64,000 nt of DNA from an uncultured Collinsella sp. Its GTDB lineage: Bacteria > Actinomycetota > Coriobacteriia > Coriobacteriales > Coriobacteriaceae. How positions within the stretch are numbered: the stretch's first letter is position 1; every line of letters begins with the position of its first letter. Location: contig UQXA01000007.1 of assembly GCA_900544865.1 (NCBI GenBank), positions 1 through 64,000 on the forward strand, written 5' to 3'. Position numbers and translations under genes: made by a program. Below, one piece after another: positions 9,355 to 20,432 of the stretch. The notes beneath the pieces are model-generated. The model was not told where the DNA came from. It saw nothing but the letters and a program-made list of their open reading frames with translations, and did not search any database.

Positions 9355-9389
9355 AAGGCTCTGGCGAATCCTCTAATCGCCAGAGCCTT
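9355..9389 (-). terminator. Terminator of the toxin-antitoxin operon
   Basis: A perfect 13-bp stem (AAGGCTCTGGCGA with its complement) and a 9-nt loop. On the minus strand it runs into TTTTCC. It sits about 57 nt past the toxin stop codon. Confidence 0.75.
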
Positions 9390-9445
9390 GCCAAAACCCG
9401 TGTGTCTGGAGCGCATCGCCGCATACCAGTCTTTCACCCATGCAG

Positions 9446-9796
9446 CTAGAGATTTTCTTCCGCCCACTTCTCAAAATCAACCGCTCGCCTTTGGGCAGTT
9501 CGGTACACTTCCATGTCTTCGCGAGCGCCCACCACGACGATGGCCATTTTCCCTTTTATCTTGATGAGGCGATACACAATCCGAATGCCACTTCCTCTGA
9601 GCTTGATTTTCATAAAGCCTGTCAAATCTGTACCGGCCTTGTTTCCAAGGGGTTTACCGAATCCGCCTTCGTTCTGCGACAATGGATTCGCTCTGATTTT
9701 CTCGATGGCCTTAAGCACGTTCTTTCGTTGGGAGCCGTCCAGACGCTTAACATCCTTGAGAGCATCCGGGTAGAAAGCGACTTCGTTCCCGCTCAT
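9446..9796 (-). CDS. RelE/ParE-type toxin
   Basis: 116 residues with the RelE/ParE fold pattern: a helical N-terminus with LDGSQRKNVLKAIEKI, then beta strands with GFMKIKLRGSGIRIVYRLI and IVVVGAREDMEVYRTA. Such proteins usually cut mRNA on the ribosome (RelE) or block gyrase (ParE); which applies here cannot be told. The first four bases overlap the end of the upstream antitoxin gene, the usual arrangement. It ends before a strong terminator, so the pair forms a two-gene operon inside the accessory patch. Confidence 0.85.
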   Translation of the reverse strand: MSGNEVAFYPDALKDVKRLDGSQRKNVLKAIEKIRANPLSQNEGGFGKPLGNKAGTDLTGFMKIKLRGSGIRIVYRLIKIKGKMAIVVVGAREDMEVYRTAQRRAVDFEKWAEENL

Positions 9797-10113
9797 TCAA
9801 ACTCGACCTCATCCATCTGATCGAGTTCGTCCTGGCCCACACCCAACTCTGCCATAACATCAGATAGGGAAACGAGTTCATCATCGCTTGTCGCAGCCGT
9901 CCTCTTAAGGGCCAACGTCAACAAGGCGAGGTCCTCCTCCGCCTGCTTCGCCTCCCTGTATTCATCGGGCGTCACAATAACGAATGCCGGCTTATTGTGT
10001 TTAAGGACCACAACGGGATTATCGTCCCCAACCTTCGAAAAAGCAGCCGAACCCTTACCGTGACTGAAATCGCTGATGGGAACAAGATTGTCGAGCATCT
10101 TTAAAGCAAGCAT
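9793..10113 (-). CDS. Phd/YefM-type antitoxin
   Basis: 106 residues. The N-terminal half carries the Phd/YefM DNA-binding pattern (VPISDFSHGKGSAAF, then NPVVVLKHNKPAFVIVTPDEY). The acidic C-terminus (DELDQMDEVEFE) would bind and neutralise the toxin. The start is the ATG at 10113, 5 nt after GGAGG; a TTG four codons upstream is also open but lies inside the Shine-Dalgarno. The TGCAT/ATGCA arms near 10141-10160, beside AT-rich -10-like sequence, may be the operator for autoregulation. Confidence 0.88.
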   Translation of the reverse strand: MLALKMLDNLVPISDFSHGKGSAAFSKVGDDNPVVVLKHNKPAFVIVTPDEYREAKQAEEDLALLTLALKRTAATSDDELVSLSDVMAELGVGQDELDQMDEVEFE

Positions 10114-10230
10114 CGAGACCTCCAAATATAAAGTCTTTTATGCATTCATTTTAGCATGCAGAAAATACCAGCAATCACGGAATGGTGACACGGACGAGGC
10201 ATCGCTTTCCACCAACCGTTGATCATCGAC

Positions 10231-10321
10231 CGAGCAAAATATCCCGCCAAGAGATCGAGCGAGGATTCCGTCCTTCGAAGAGGACCGTATTGGCCTCCTC
10301 GCGGGACGAAATCCTCGCTCG
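10231..10321. repeat. Dispersed CGAGCGAGGATT repeat, copy A
   Basis: Contains CGAGCAAAATATCCC (10231-10245), then an inverted pair: CGAGCGAGGATTCCGTCC (10256-10273) against GGACGAAATCCTCGCTCG (10304-10321), complementary at 17 of 18 positions. A second copy with the same module order lies at 12288-12382. It fills the gap between the antitoxin and ATPase genes. Short open frames through it are not credible genes. Confidence 0.7.
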
Positions 10322-10347
10322 TTCGTTTCAGCCCGCGTCAACGCGTG

Positions 10348-11559
10348 CTAGACGGCCAGCTCGCCTGATTCACCCATAAGCCATCGTGCCAGGTCGATGA
10401 CCTTGATGCCATCCCAATCAGTCGTTTCGTGCCCTGTTCGGGCGATGACGCACTTGGGATAGGCGTCTCGAATCCGTCGCAGCGGATCAAGCTCACGCTT
10501 AAGCGTCGCTTCCTGGGAAATGTCGTCACTCACCTGGATATAGACACGGCGGTCACGCCTGATGGCGACAAAGTCTACTTCCTTTTGGTAGAGAACGCCC
10601 ACGTAGACTTCCCATCCGCGACGCATAAGCTCGATTGCCACCATATTCTCGTAAACATGGCCAAAATCGAGCTTTTTCGTGCCAAGCGCGGCGTAGCGAA
10701 ACGAATGGTCGGCCAGGTAGTATTTATCTCCCGTCGACAGGTATTTCTTTCCTGAGACGTCAAAGCGACGAAACCGGTAGAACGCAAACGCATTACACAG
10801 GTAGTCGATATACACAGCCAGCGTCTTGTCGCTTATCCTAAGGTTCGCTCGTGACAGCTCGGCCGCCATCCCCTTGAGAGAAGAGATGTTTCCGACGTTA
10901 TCCATCAGGAACTCGCAGGAACGTTTAAGCTGCTCCGTATTACGTATACGATATTTTTGTCTGATGTCGCGCAGGATAAGAGTTTCAAGCACATCCGAGA
11001 TGTATGAGAAACGCATCCTTTCGTCCTGGTAGATATAGGAACCCGGCATTCCTCCCTCGCGGACATAGCGAGCAAGGGCCTCGGCTGGAGAAGTGATCTC
11101 GTGATACGCCGAGAACTCCGCAAGTGAAAACGGAAAGACCTCGATCTCCACCGTTCTTCCCGTGAACAACGTCGAGAGGTCGCTTGAGAGAAGAAAGGCA
11201 TTCGACCCCGTGATGTAAATGTCATATTTCTCTGACGCATGAAGACTGTTGATAGCCCGCTCGAACCCTTCGCACATCTGGACCTCGTCGATCATGACGA
11301 TATTCCGGCAACCCTCGATATAGTGCTTTTCCACATATGTATGCAGCGCATGGTATTCCGCCAACGGCTCGAACTCAAGTAGATTGAAGTTGACGTGTAT
11401 GACGTTGGCCGAGGGGTCGTTTGAATGAAGTTGGCTGGCAAACGCCTCAAGCAATTTCGATTTTCCGCATCGCCTGATTCCGGTGATCACCTTGATATCA
11501 GACGTACCTGCCACCTTGGAAAGCTTGCTCATGTAGAACGGGCGATCTATAAGTTTCAT
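10348..11559 (-). CDS. AAA ATPase with AAA_14 and DUF4143 domains
   Basis: 403 residues. The N-terminal AAA_14 domain has the P-loop GIRRCGKSKLLEAF and Walker B NIVMIDEVQM. A winged-helix-like middle and a C-terminal DUF4143 region with a nuclease-like FVAIRRDRRVYIQVS follow. This family is common in bacterial and archaeal accessory regions, and its role is not established. The ribosome-binding site is weak. Three GCGAAGTA half-sites lie just upstream, two as a perfect inverted repeat around an AT-rich -10-like sequence, suggesting self-regulation. It stands alone between two copies of a dispersed repeat. Confidence 0.85.
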   Translation of the reverse strand: MKLIDRPFYMSKLSKVAGTSDIKVITGIRRCGKSKLLEAFASQLHSNDPSANVIHVNFNLLEFEPLAEYHALHTYVEKHYIEGCRNIVMIDEVQMCEGFERAINSLHASEKYDIYITGSNAFLLSSDLSTLFTGRTVEIEVFPFSLAEFSAYHEITSPAEALARYVREGGMPGSYIYQDERMRFSYISDVLETLILRDIRQKYRIRNTEQLKRSCEFLMDNVGNISSLKGMAAELSRANLRISDKTLAVYIDYLCNAFAFYRFRRFDVSGKKYLSTGDKYYLADHSFRYAALGTKKLDFGHVYENMVAIELMRRGWEVYVGVLYQKEVDFVAIRRDRRVYIQVSDDISQEATLKRELDPLRRIRDAYPKCVIARTGHETTDWDGIKVIDLARWLMGESGELAV

Positions 11560-11566
11560 GGCAACC

Positions 11567-11627
11567 TACTTCGCAAAATTCAAAACCATTAGGAAACGCG
11601 AAGTAAAATATATCATCTACTTCGCGT
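11567..11627 (-). promoter_or_regulatory. Candidate operator/promoter of the AAA ATPase gene
   Basis: ACGCGAAGTA (11596-11605) and TACTTCGCGT (11618-11627) form perfect 10-bp arms separated by 12 nt. On the minus strand the spacer reads as an AT-rich -10-like TATATTT. A third half-site, TACTTCGC, is at 11567-11574, 8 nt before the start codon. Repressor binding here would block transcription of the ATPase gene. Confidence 0.5.
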
Positions 11628-11711
11628 CTTTGAAACATCTTAGATTTTGCGTAATAATTCCTGTCAATCTATCGCAAGCGCGACGCGGGCGAGGCTGTCC
11701 CTCCCCCTAAT

Positions 11712-11737
11712 CGACTCTGTGCGGAAGCCCGGGGTGA
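11712..11737. repeat. Decayed third copy of the hairpin cap
   Basis: The stretch from CGACTCTG to GGGGTGA resembles the caps at 2203-2230 and 12489-12515 with small insertions and deletions. The flanks no longer pair, so it may be a broken element. Confidence 0.3.
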
Positions 11738-11751
11738 CAGGTTTCCGCCTT

Positions 11752-11850
11752 TCTCGGCATCCTTGAGACCCTCGATCGCAAGCTTGAGCTGGCCATAGGC
11801 CGCCTGCACCTGCGCATCGGAGGAGTTCTCGTCCGCCAACACGTCCGCGG
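11752..11850 (-). pseudogene. Remnant of a FIVAR-domain surface protein
   Basis: On the minus strand this encodes DVLADENSSDAQVQAAYG and QLKLAIEGLKDAE. This closely matches the last FIVAR repeat of the GH31 protein (DVLGDENASDAQLQAGYD, QLKLAIEGLKDAD). No start, no other domain and no anchor are present, so it is a fragment. It meets the GntR-type remnant head-on at about 11850. Confidence 0.7.
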
Positions 11851-11851
11851 C

Positions 11852-12262
11852 ATCGCATCGGGACTCAAAGTGCCCGAAGGAACGCCCATGTGGGAAATCC
11901 GTCGCCTCCGCCTTGCCGACGACAAGCCCATGGAGCTCAACTATGTCTACATCCCCGTGAAGCTCTGCCCCGAGCTCGCGCGCAGGGATGTGGAGAGCTC
12001 GCTCTATGCCTACATCGCCGGGAAGACCGGCATCCTCCCGGCGAGCGTCGACGCCGTCTACGAGGCGGTCAACCTCGACAAGCACGAGGCCAGCCTGTTG
12101 GGCCAAACCACCGGCAAGGCGGCCATGCGCATCGTGCGCTCCACCTACGACAAAACGGGAGCCCCGTTCGAAGTCGGCGTCCTCATCAGCTGCGACAGTC
12201 GAATCCAACTCCACGTGCACATCGCCGCCGGCAAGACGACCTTCACCACGAAGGTGCAATAG
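11852..12262 (+). pseudogene. Truncated GntR-family regulator, UTRA domain only
   Basis: The plus-strand frame encodes about 136 residues with the UTRA ligand-binding pattern: LKVPEGTPMWEIRRLRLAD, then KPMELNYVYIPVKLCP, and QTTGKAAMRIVRSTYD near the middle. A full GntR/UTRA regulator is about 240 residues with an N-terminal winged helix; that half is missing. Similarity starts right at the breakpoint with the FIVAR remnant. A GTG at 11870 could start translation but has no good ribosome-binding site. It would not bind DNA, so it is treated as a pseudogene. Confidence 0.7.
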
Positions 12263-12287
12263 CCGGGGCGCACGGTCCGTGGGCAAC

Positions 12288-12382
12288 CGAGCGAGGAAAA
12301 TGTCCCATCAACAAAACGAGCGAGGATTCCGTCCCACGCAGAGCCCAAATCCAAGCTCCCCAAGGAACAAAATCCTCACTCG
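12288..12382. repeat. Dispersed CGAGCGAGGATT repeat, copy B
   Basis: CGAGCGAGGAAAATGTCCC (12288-12306) is followed by CGAGCGAGGATTCCGTCC (12317-12334) and, after a variable loop, AATCCTCACTCG (12371-12382). Same module order as copy A at 10231-10321. The loop between the inverted modules differs between copies. Confidence 0.65.
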
Positions 12383-12459
12383 ACATCCGCATCCTCTTTA
12401 GCCTAAGTCATCGCGCAAAGCCCCTTCGGCAGCACACGGTGCAGCAAAGTCACCGCAGT

Positions 12460-12546
12460 CCGGGGCGGGAGGGGCCGAGTTTCCTCCTGAGCGACTCTGC
12501 TTGCAGCCGGAGCGAAAGGGGGAAATCTCGGCCCCTCCCGCCCCGG
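12460..12546. repeat. Long hairpin with conserved cap, copy 2
   Basis: Arms 12460-12488 and 12516-12546 pair over an uninterrupted 20-bp GC-rich outer stem plus an imperfect inner part. The 27-nt cap (12489-12515) starts GAGCGACTCTGC and ends GCAGCCGGAGCGA, nearly the cap of copy 1 at 2203-2230. The arms of the two copies are unrelated. It begins 14 nt past the carB stop codon and may also act as a 3' structure for the carAB mRNA. Confidence 0.8.
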
Positions 12547-12560
12547 CCGACCAGGTCACA

Positions 12561-15875
<3,315 letters not shown>

Positions 15876-15876
15876 G

Positions 15877-17316
15877 TTAGTTCTCCTCGGTCTCGGTCGC
15901 GGCGGTCTCGGCGAAATTCCAGCCGGCAAGGCGGTCCTTCGCGGTGTCGATGTCCAGGTAGTTCTCCTCGCCGTCCATGAGTCGCGTAAAGGCGGTAAAG
16001 AGATAGCGGGCATCGGTGGGACCGGGCGAGGCCTCGGGGTGGTACTGGACCGAGAAGCATGGGGCGTCGAGCAGCTGGATGCCCTCGGCGGTGCCGTCGT
16101 TGAGGTTCACGTGCGTCAGGCGAATGCGGCCGAAGCGCTCGTTCATCACGACCGGCGCGATGCCGCGACGCACCCAGGCGCGCAGGTCGCCGTCGGCCTC
16201 ATGCTCGGTCTCGCCGCCGGAAAGCTCCGGGATCAGTTTGCCCAGACTTGGGAACAGCAGGCCAAAGCCGTGGTTTTGCGCGGTGATCTCCACGCGACGG
16301 CTCACCAGGTTCATAACCGGCTGGTTACCGCCACGGTGACCGAATTTAAGCTTTTCCATTTGGGCGCCACACGCCAAGCTGATCATCTGGTGACCGAGGC
16401 AAATGCCAAAGACCGGCACCTTGCCGATCAGCTGCTGCACCTGCTCATAGGTCTCCACCACGGCATCGGGGTCGCCGGGGCCGTTGGATAAAAAGACGCC
16501 GTCGGGATTCATGTCGAGCACCTCACTCGCGGGCGTATCCCACGGCACGACAGTAAGGTCGCAGCCGGCGCGGACGAGGCCCTCCAGAATGCCGCGCTTG
16601 ACGCCGCAGTCGTAGGCGACCACGTTGTGGCGGGCGGGGGCGGCAGGGGCAAGCGCAAAGTCATGCGTAGCGGGCAGGTCGGCAGCTGCAAACTCGTGGG
16701 GCTCAGGGCAGCTCACGGTCTTGACCAGGTTCTCGCCCACCAGCGTCGGCGCTGCGGCCAGACGCTCGGCAAGCTCGACGACGTCAAAGATTTCCGTCGA
16801 GATAATGCCCATCTTGGAGCCGTTGTCGCGCAGGTGGCGCACAAGAGCGCGGGTGTCGACGCCCTCGATAGCGACGATGCCGTGGGCACGCAGGTACTCC
16901 GGCACGCTGACGGCCGAGCGCCAGTTGGAAGGCGTGGCGCACATGTCGCGGACGATCATGCCGCGCATGGCGGGAGCACTCACGGGGCGAGCGGTATCGC
17001 CGGGGAAGGCCGACTGGACGTCGGTCTCGTCGATGCCATAGTTGCCGATCTGCGGATAGGTCATGGTTACAATTTGGCCGGCATAGCTCGGGTCGGTCAT
17101 GACCTCAAAGTAGCCCTCAAGCGAGGTGTTGAAGCAGACCTCGCCGGTCGCGGTACCCTCGGCACCGCATGCACGGCCATAAAAAATGGTCCCATCCTCA
17201 AGGTACAGGATGCAGGGACCGCAGGTGCCCTTGCTGGTTTTGGCTAGCATGCGCTGGCAAAGCTCGCTGGGCGCGAAGGTGCGGGCAGCAGTGCCCGCAG
17301 TATGGTTATTCGCCAT
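15877..17316 (-). CDS. carA: Carbamoyl-phosphate synthase small (glutaminase) subunit
   Basis: Releases ammonia from glutamine for CarB. 479 residues against the usual 360-400. The extra length is an N-terminal extension of about 35 residues and an Ala/Pro-rich linker before the class I glutamine amidotransferase domain. That domain has the nucleophile motif GICLGHQM and the C-terminal QYHPEASPGP with the catalytic His and Glu. The N-terminal CPSase domain shows LEDGTIFYGRACG and FNTSLEGYFEVMTDPSYAGQ. The start is supported by AAGGAG 4 nt before the ATG. First gene of carA-carB. Confidence 0.95.
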   Translation of the reverse strand: MANNHTAGTAARTFAPSELCQRMLAKTSKGTCGPCILYLEDGTIFYGRACGAEGTATGEVCFNTSLEGYFEVMTDPSYAGQIVTMTYPQIGNYGIDETDVQSAFPGDTARPVSAPAMRGMIVRDMCATPSNWRSAVSVPEYLRAHGIVAIEGVDTRALVRHLRDNGSKMGIISTEIFDVVELAERLAAAPTLVGENLVKTVSCPEPHEFAAADLPATHDFALAPAAPARHNVVAYDCGVKRGILEGLVRAGCDLTVVPWDTPASEVLDMNPDGVFLSNGPGDPDAVVETYEQVQQLIGKVPVFGICLGHQMISLACGAQMEKLKFGHRGGNQPVMNLVSRRVEITAQNHGFGLLFPSLGKLIPELSGGETEHEADGDLRAWVRRGIAPVVMNERFGRIRLTHVNLNDGTAEGIQLLDAPCFSVQYHPEASPGPTDARYLFTAFTRLMDGEENYLDIDTAKDRLAGWNFAETAATETEEN

Positions 17317-17365
17317 AATTCTCCTTCCCGGTCTCTCCGGACCGGCTTAAAGGTTGGTAGTTAGG

Positions 17366-17387
17366 CCTTGCGGTATTTTAACCGCAA
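17366..17387. promoter_or_regulatory. Palindrome upstream of carA
   Basis: CTTGCGGT and ACCGCAAG flank a 6-nt AT spacer, about 50 nt before the carA start. No U-tract follows, so an operator or leader hairpin is more likely than a terminator. The binding factor is unknown. Confidence 0.4.
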
Positions 17388-17455
17388 GTATGCGCCAAGG
17401 CGTTAATTTCATCGAAATGTTTACGAAATGATAATTATGACTTTCTATGCATAAT

Positions 17456-17558
17456 GATTTTTCTGGGACGGGGATTAAAAAATCATTCTGAGAGCAGGGC
17501 TTTGTCGCCAACTACATACATAACAGAATGATTATTTAATCCCCGTCCCAGAAAAATC
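17456..17558. repeat. Long 35-bp inverted repeat upstream of carA
   Basis: Arms 17456-17490 and 17524-17558 are complementary at 34 of 35 positions and contain CTGGGACGGGGATTAAA. The 33-nt loop is AT-rich and unlike the cap of the 2.2-kb and 12.5-kb hairpins. Its right arm adjoins the terminator of the next gene. No gene lies inside. Confidence 0.8.
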
Positions 17559-17592
17559 ATCCCGCGCGGGCGCTTGGCTCACGCGGGATGAT
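17556..17592 (-). terminator. Terminator after the 319-residue membrane protein gene
   Basis: An 11-bp stem (ATCATCCCGCG with its complement) and a 15-nt loop. On the minus strand it runs into a T stretch that is shared with the long inverted repeat to its left. Confidence 0.7.
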
Positions 17593-17598
17593 GGCGTC

Positions 17599-18558
17599 TT
17601 ATTTATCCTGCTCTAGCAGATCGGACGGCGTGCGGTCGGGCTTGCCACCGCGGAAGATCTCGCGGCCATGCAGACGATGCTCCAGGTCACGTTCGGCCTT
17701 TTCCTCGTCAATCTTGGTCTGGCTCACCGACGGATCCTCAATCAGCGACGACACCGAGTTCACCTGCTTTTGAATGCGCTCGGCAATCGTGTCATCCATA
17801 CTCACGATATGCATCTTCCAGTCGATGTTCGTAGCGGTCGATGAGCTCTTGGTCCACACGAACGTCAGAATGGCGCTCTGATGACCCCTCGCGGGGAACA
17901 TGCCAAAGAAGGAATCATGCTGGATGTTGCTGTCCTCATCGATATAGGCATGCACGTTGTACACCACGCGGTCGATCTTATCGTTGAGCAACGCGTTGGT
18001 CGCAAGTGCCGCAGCCTGAATCTGCCCGTTGGACAGCAGCTCGAGCTCGTTGGCAGACGACGTGTCCAACACCGTTACCTCGACCGTGCCTGTGCGCTCG
18101 TCCGCCTCGTCGACGGTAAAGTCGAGCGGGAACTGCGTAAAGCCGTTACCCCACTCAAGGCCGCCCTTCAGTGCCGTGGAAACGGTATCCACCGAAACAC
18201 TCTCGGACAGGTTGGCAGTGTTCAGGCGGCGCATCACGCCGTAGCCAATCTGCATGCCCACGATCAGTACAAGGATGCCGATGACCACAGCCATAGCGGT
18301 CTTCGTAATGGTATGGCTCACCTGCGAGCCCGAAGGATCATCCTCGGACAGCGGGTCGATACGTTTTGCCTGGCTCGCGCGGTCCTCGCTGCGCAGCTGC
18401 GCTAGCGCCGCTTTGTCACCGCGCTTGACGGCGGCCTCTTTCTCGCGCATGCGCTCGGTACGCTTTTTGGCAAGCGTAGGATCCAAGACGCCGGATGCAT
18501 CGATTTCGGAGAATAACTCCGTCACTTCTTCCGGAGTCAAAGGGTTCTTATCAGCCAT
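17599..18558 (-). CDS. Membrane-anchored protein of unknown function
   Basis: 319 residues. Residues 1-85 are charged and cytoplasmic (coiled-coil-like KKRTERMREKEAAVKRGDK). One membrane helix follows (about 86-106, AMAVVIGILVLIVGMQIGYG). The outer part of about 210 residues is mixed alpha/beta and resembles no family I can name with confidence. It starts 19 nt after the ABC exporter stop codon, so the two are probably co-transcribed and this protein may assist the exporter. A terminator follows at once. Confidence 0.7.
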   Translation of the reverse strand: MADKNPLTPEEVTELFSEIDASGVLDPTLAKKRTERMREKEAAVKRGDKAALAQLRSEDRASQAKRIDPLSEDDPSGSQVSHTITKTAMAVVIGILVLIVGMQIGYGVMRRLNTANLSESVSVDTVSTALKGGLEWGNGFTQFPLDFTVDEADERTGTVEVTVLDTSSANELELLSNGQIQAAALATNALLNDKIDRVVYNVHAYIDEDSNIQHDSFFGMFPARGHQSAILTFVWTKSSSTATNIDWKMHIVSMDDTIAERIQKQVNSVSSLIEDPSVSQTKIDEEKAERDLEHRLHGREIFRGGKPDRTPSDLLEQDK

Positions 18559-18577
18559 GATCTTCCTGTCATATCAA

Positions 18578-20350
18578 TCAGTCGAGCTCGTGCGCACGCG
18601 CACCTTCGAACTGCATTCGATAGTAACGGGCATAGGTGCCGCCACGGGCGAGAAGCTCCTCGTGCGTGCCACGCTCCACAACGCGACCATGCTCAACGGT
18701 CGCAATCTCATCGGCATGCTTAATGGTCGAAAGACGATGGGCGATGATAATCGTGGTGCGGCCGCGTGCCAGCTCTTCGAGTGACTCCTGCACCGCCTCC
18801 TCGCTCTCGTTATCCAAAGCACTCGTCGCCTCGTCCAAAATCAAGATCTTGGGGTTCTTGAGAAACACGCGCGCGATGGCAACGCGCTGTTTCTGTCCGC
18901 CCGAAAGACGGCTGCCGCGCTCGCCCACCACGGTGTCGTAGCCCTGCGGAAGCGACTCGATAAAGGCATCGATGTTGGCGCGACGGGCGGCCTCGGCGAT
19001 CTCTTCTGCCGTAGCGCCCGGCTTGCCGTAGGCGATGTTCTCGCCAATCGTACCGTCAAATAGATAGACATCCTGCTGCACCAGGCCGATGGCGCGGCGC
19101 AGGCTCTGCTGCGTCACATCGCGCACGTCCTGGCCGTCGATGCTAATGGATCCGGTAGCCACGTCATAAAAGCGCGGCAGCAGCGAACAGGTCGTGGACT
19201 TGCCGCCGCCCGAAGGGCCAACCAAAGCGATGGTCTGCCCGGGCTTGATGGACAGGTCCATACGGTCGATAACGGGACGCTCGTCGGCATAGCCCTCGCC
19301 CAGCTCGACATCCTCGTAGTTAAAGCACACGTCGTGATACTCCACGGCGCCGGCAGTCACCTGCAGATCCGTAGCGCCCGGCTTGTCCTGGATATCCGGC
19401 GCCGTCGAGAGCACCTCGTCCATACGCTTAAAGCCAGCGATAGCCTTCTGATACGTTTCGGCCGAATTGACGAGTGTCTCGAGCGGCGTGCAGAACAGCG
19501 AAATATAGAGTGCAAAGGTCGCCATATCGACCGCCTGCAGCTGTCCCTGGGCGACCAGCCAGCCGCCCAGCAGCACCACGATCACATAGAGCACACCAGA
19601 GAGCAGGCCATACGTCGCGGTATAGACGCCCATGGCGTGATACATGTTCTCCTTGGACGAAAGATAGCGATTGTTGGAGGCGCGGAACTTGGAACGCTCG
19701 GTCTCCTCGTTGGCAAAGCTCTTGACCACGCGCATGCCCGCCAGCGAATCCTGCAGCTGCGCATTAATGCCGCTGATCTTTTTGCGGTTGTCGCTAAAGA
19801 CCTCGCGCATACGCATGTTTTGCCAAAACATGATGACCGCAAACGCCGCCGTCACCACGGCCATGGCGAGCGCCAGCACCGGGGCGATGGTAAAGAGGAT
19901 CACAAACGAGCCGATAATCTCGATGCCGCAGATGATGATCCACTCGGGCACGTGGTGCGCCGCCTCGCAGATATCGAACAGGTCGTTGACCACGCGGCTC
20001 ATCATGTCGCCCGAGCTGTTGCGATCGAAGTACGCAAAGCTAAAGCGCTCATACTGGTCGAACAGGTCCTCGCGCATTTTGGACTCCATACGCGCGCCCA
20101 TCACGTGACCCCAATAGCTCACAAAATAGCGGCAGGCGCAGCGGACGGCATACATCAGCACCAAGCCCACCGCGACCATGCCGAGCGCCTGCATAATGGC
20201 AGCCTGACCCTGAGTAAACAGCCCACCGGTCAAATTGCGCAGGATAATGGGGAACGCCAGGTCAATGGCGGCAAGCACCAGAGCACAAACAGTATCAGCA
20301 ACAAAAAGCCCCATCTGGGGCTCGTAATACGAAAGAAACCTCTTCAGCAT
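18578..20350 (-). CDS. ABC exporter, fused membrane and ATPase domains
   Basis: 590-residue half-transporter of the multidrug/lipid type, working as a dimer in the membrane. The N-terminal six-helix domain (about 1-310) includes GDMMSRVVNDLFD, a typical coupling region. The ATPase domain has Walker A GPSGGGKST, Q-loop GLVQQDVYLFDGTI, signature LSGGQKQRVAIAR, Walker B ILILDEATSALD and the H-loop AHRLST. The cargo cannot be told from sequence. Translation starts at ATG after a weak GGATC. It forms a likely operon with the downstream membrane protein. Confidence 0.92.
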   Translation of the reverse strand: MLKRFLSYYEPQMGLFVADTVCALVLAAIDLAFPIILRNLTGGLFTQGQAAIMQALGMVAVGLVLMYAVRCACRYFVSYWGHVMGARMESKMREDLFDQYERFSFAYFDRNSSGDMMSRVVNDLFDICEAAHHVPEWIIICGIEIIGSFVILFTIAPVLALAMAVVTAAFAVIMFWQNMRMREVFSDNRKKISGINAQLQDSLAGMRVVKSFANEETERSKFRASNNRYLSSKENMYHAMGVYTATYGLLSGVLYVIVVLLGGWLVAQGQLQAVDMATFALYISLFCTPLETLVNSAETYQKAIAGFKRMDEVLSTAPDIQDKPGATDLQVTAGAVEYHDVCFNYEDVELGEGYADERPVIDRMDLSIKPGQTIALVGPSGGGKSTTCSLLPRFYDVATGSISIDGQDVRDVTQQSLRRAIGLVQQDVYLFDGTIGENIAYGKPGATAEEIAEAARRANIDAFIESLPQGYDTVVGERGSRLSGGQKQRVAIARVFLKNPKILILDEATSALDNESEEAVQESLEELARGRTTIIIAHRLSTIKHADEIATVEHGRVVERGTHEELLARGGTYARYYRMQFEGARAHELD

Positions 20351-20381
20351 GTGATCCTCAAAGAAATATCAGCAACGTAAG

Positions 20382-20420
20382 GCCCTGGGACAAAGCAATC
20401 AGTAGTACTTGTCCCAGGGC
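20382..20420. terminator. Hairpin between the NUDIX and ABC exporter genes
   Basis: A 12-bp stem (GCCCTGGGACAA with TTGTCCCAGGGC) and a loop of about 15 nt. It lies just past the NUDIX stop codon on the minus strand. There is no strong T-tract, so termination may be weak or the hairpin may serve as an mRNA end. Confidence 0.5.
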
Positions 20421-20432
20421 TATCCCCACTCG

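Noticed and set aside
9146..9467. Short open frames inside and beside the MITE-like element
   Set aside because: No ribosome-binding site or recognisable domain; they cross terminal repeats and the terminator.
10138..10379. Short open frames through repeat copy A
   Set aside because: They follow the repeat modules (the GAGGATTCCGTCC blocks) and similar frames appear through copy B, so they reflect the repeat, not a gene.
11669..12286. A 205-codon minus-strand frame across the FIVAR/UTRA junction
   Set aside because: Only the short FIVAR part is meaningful; the rest is antisense to the UTRA domain.
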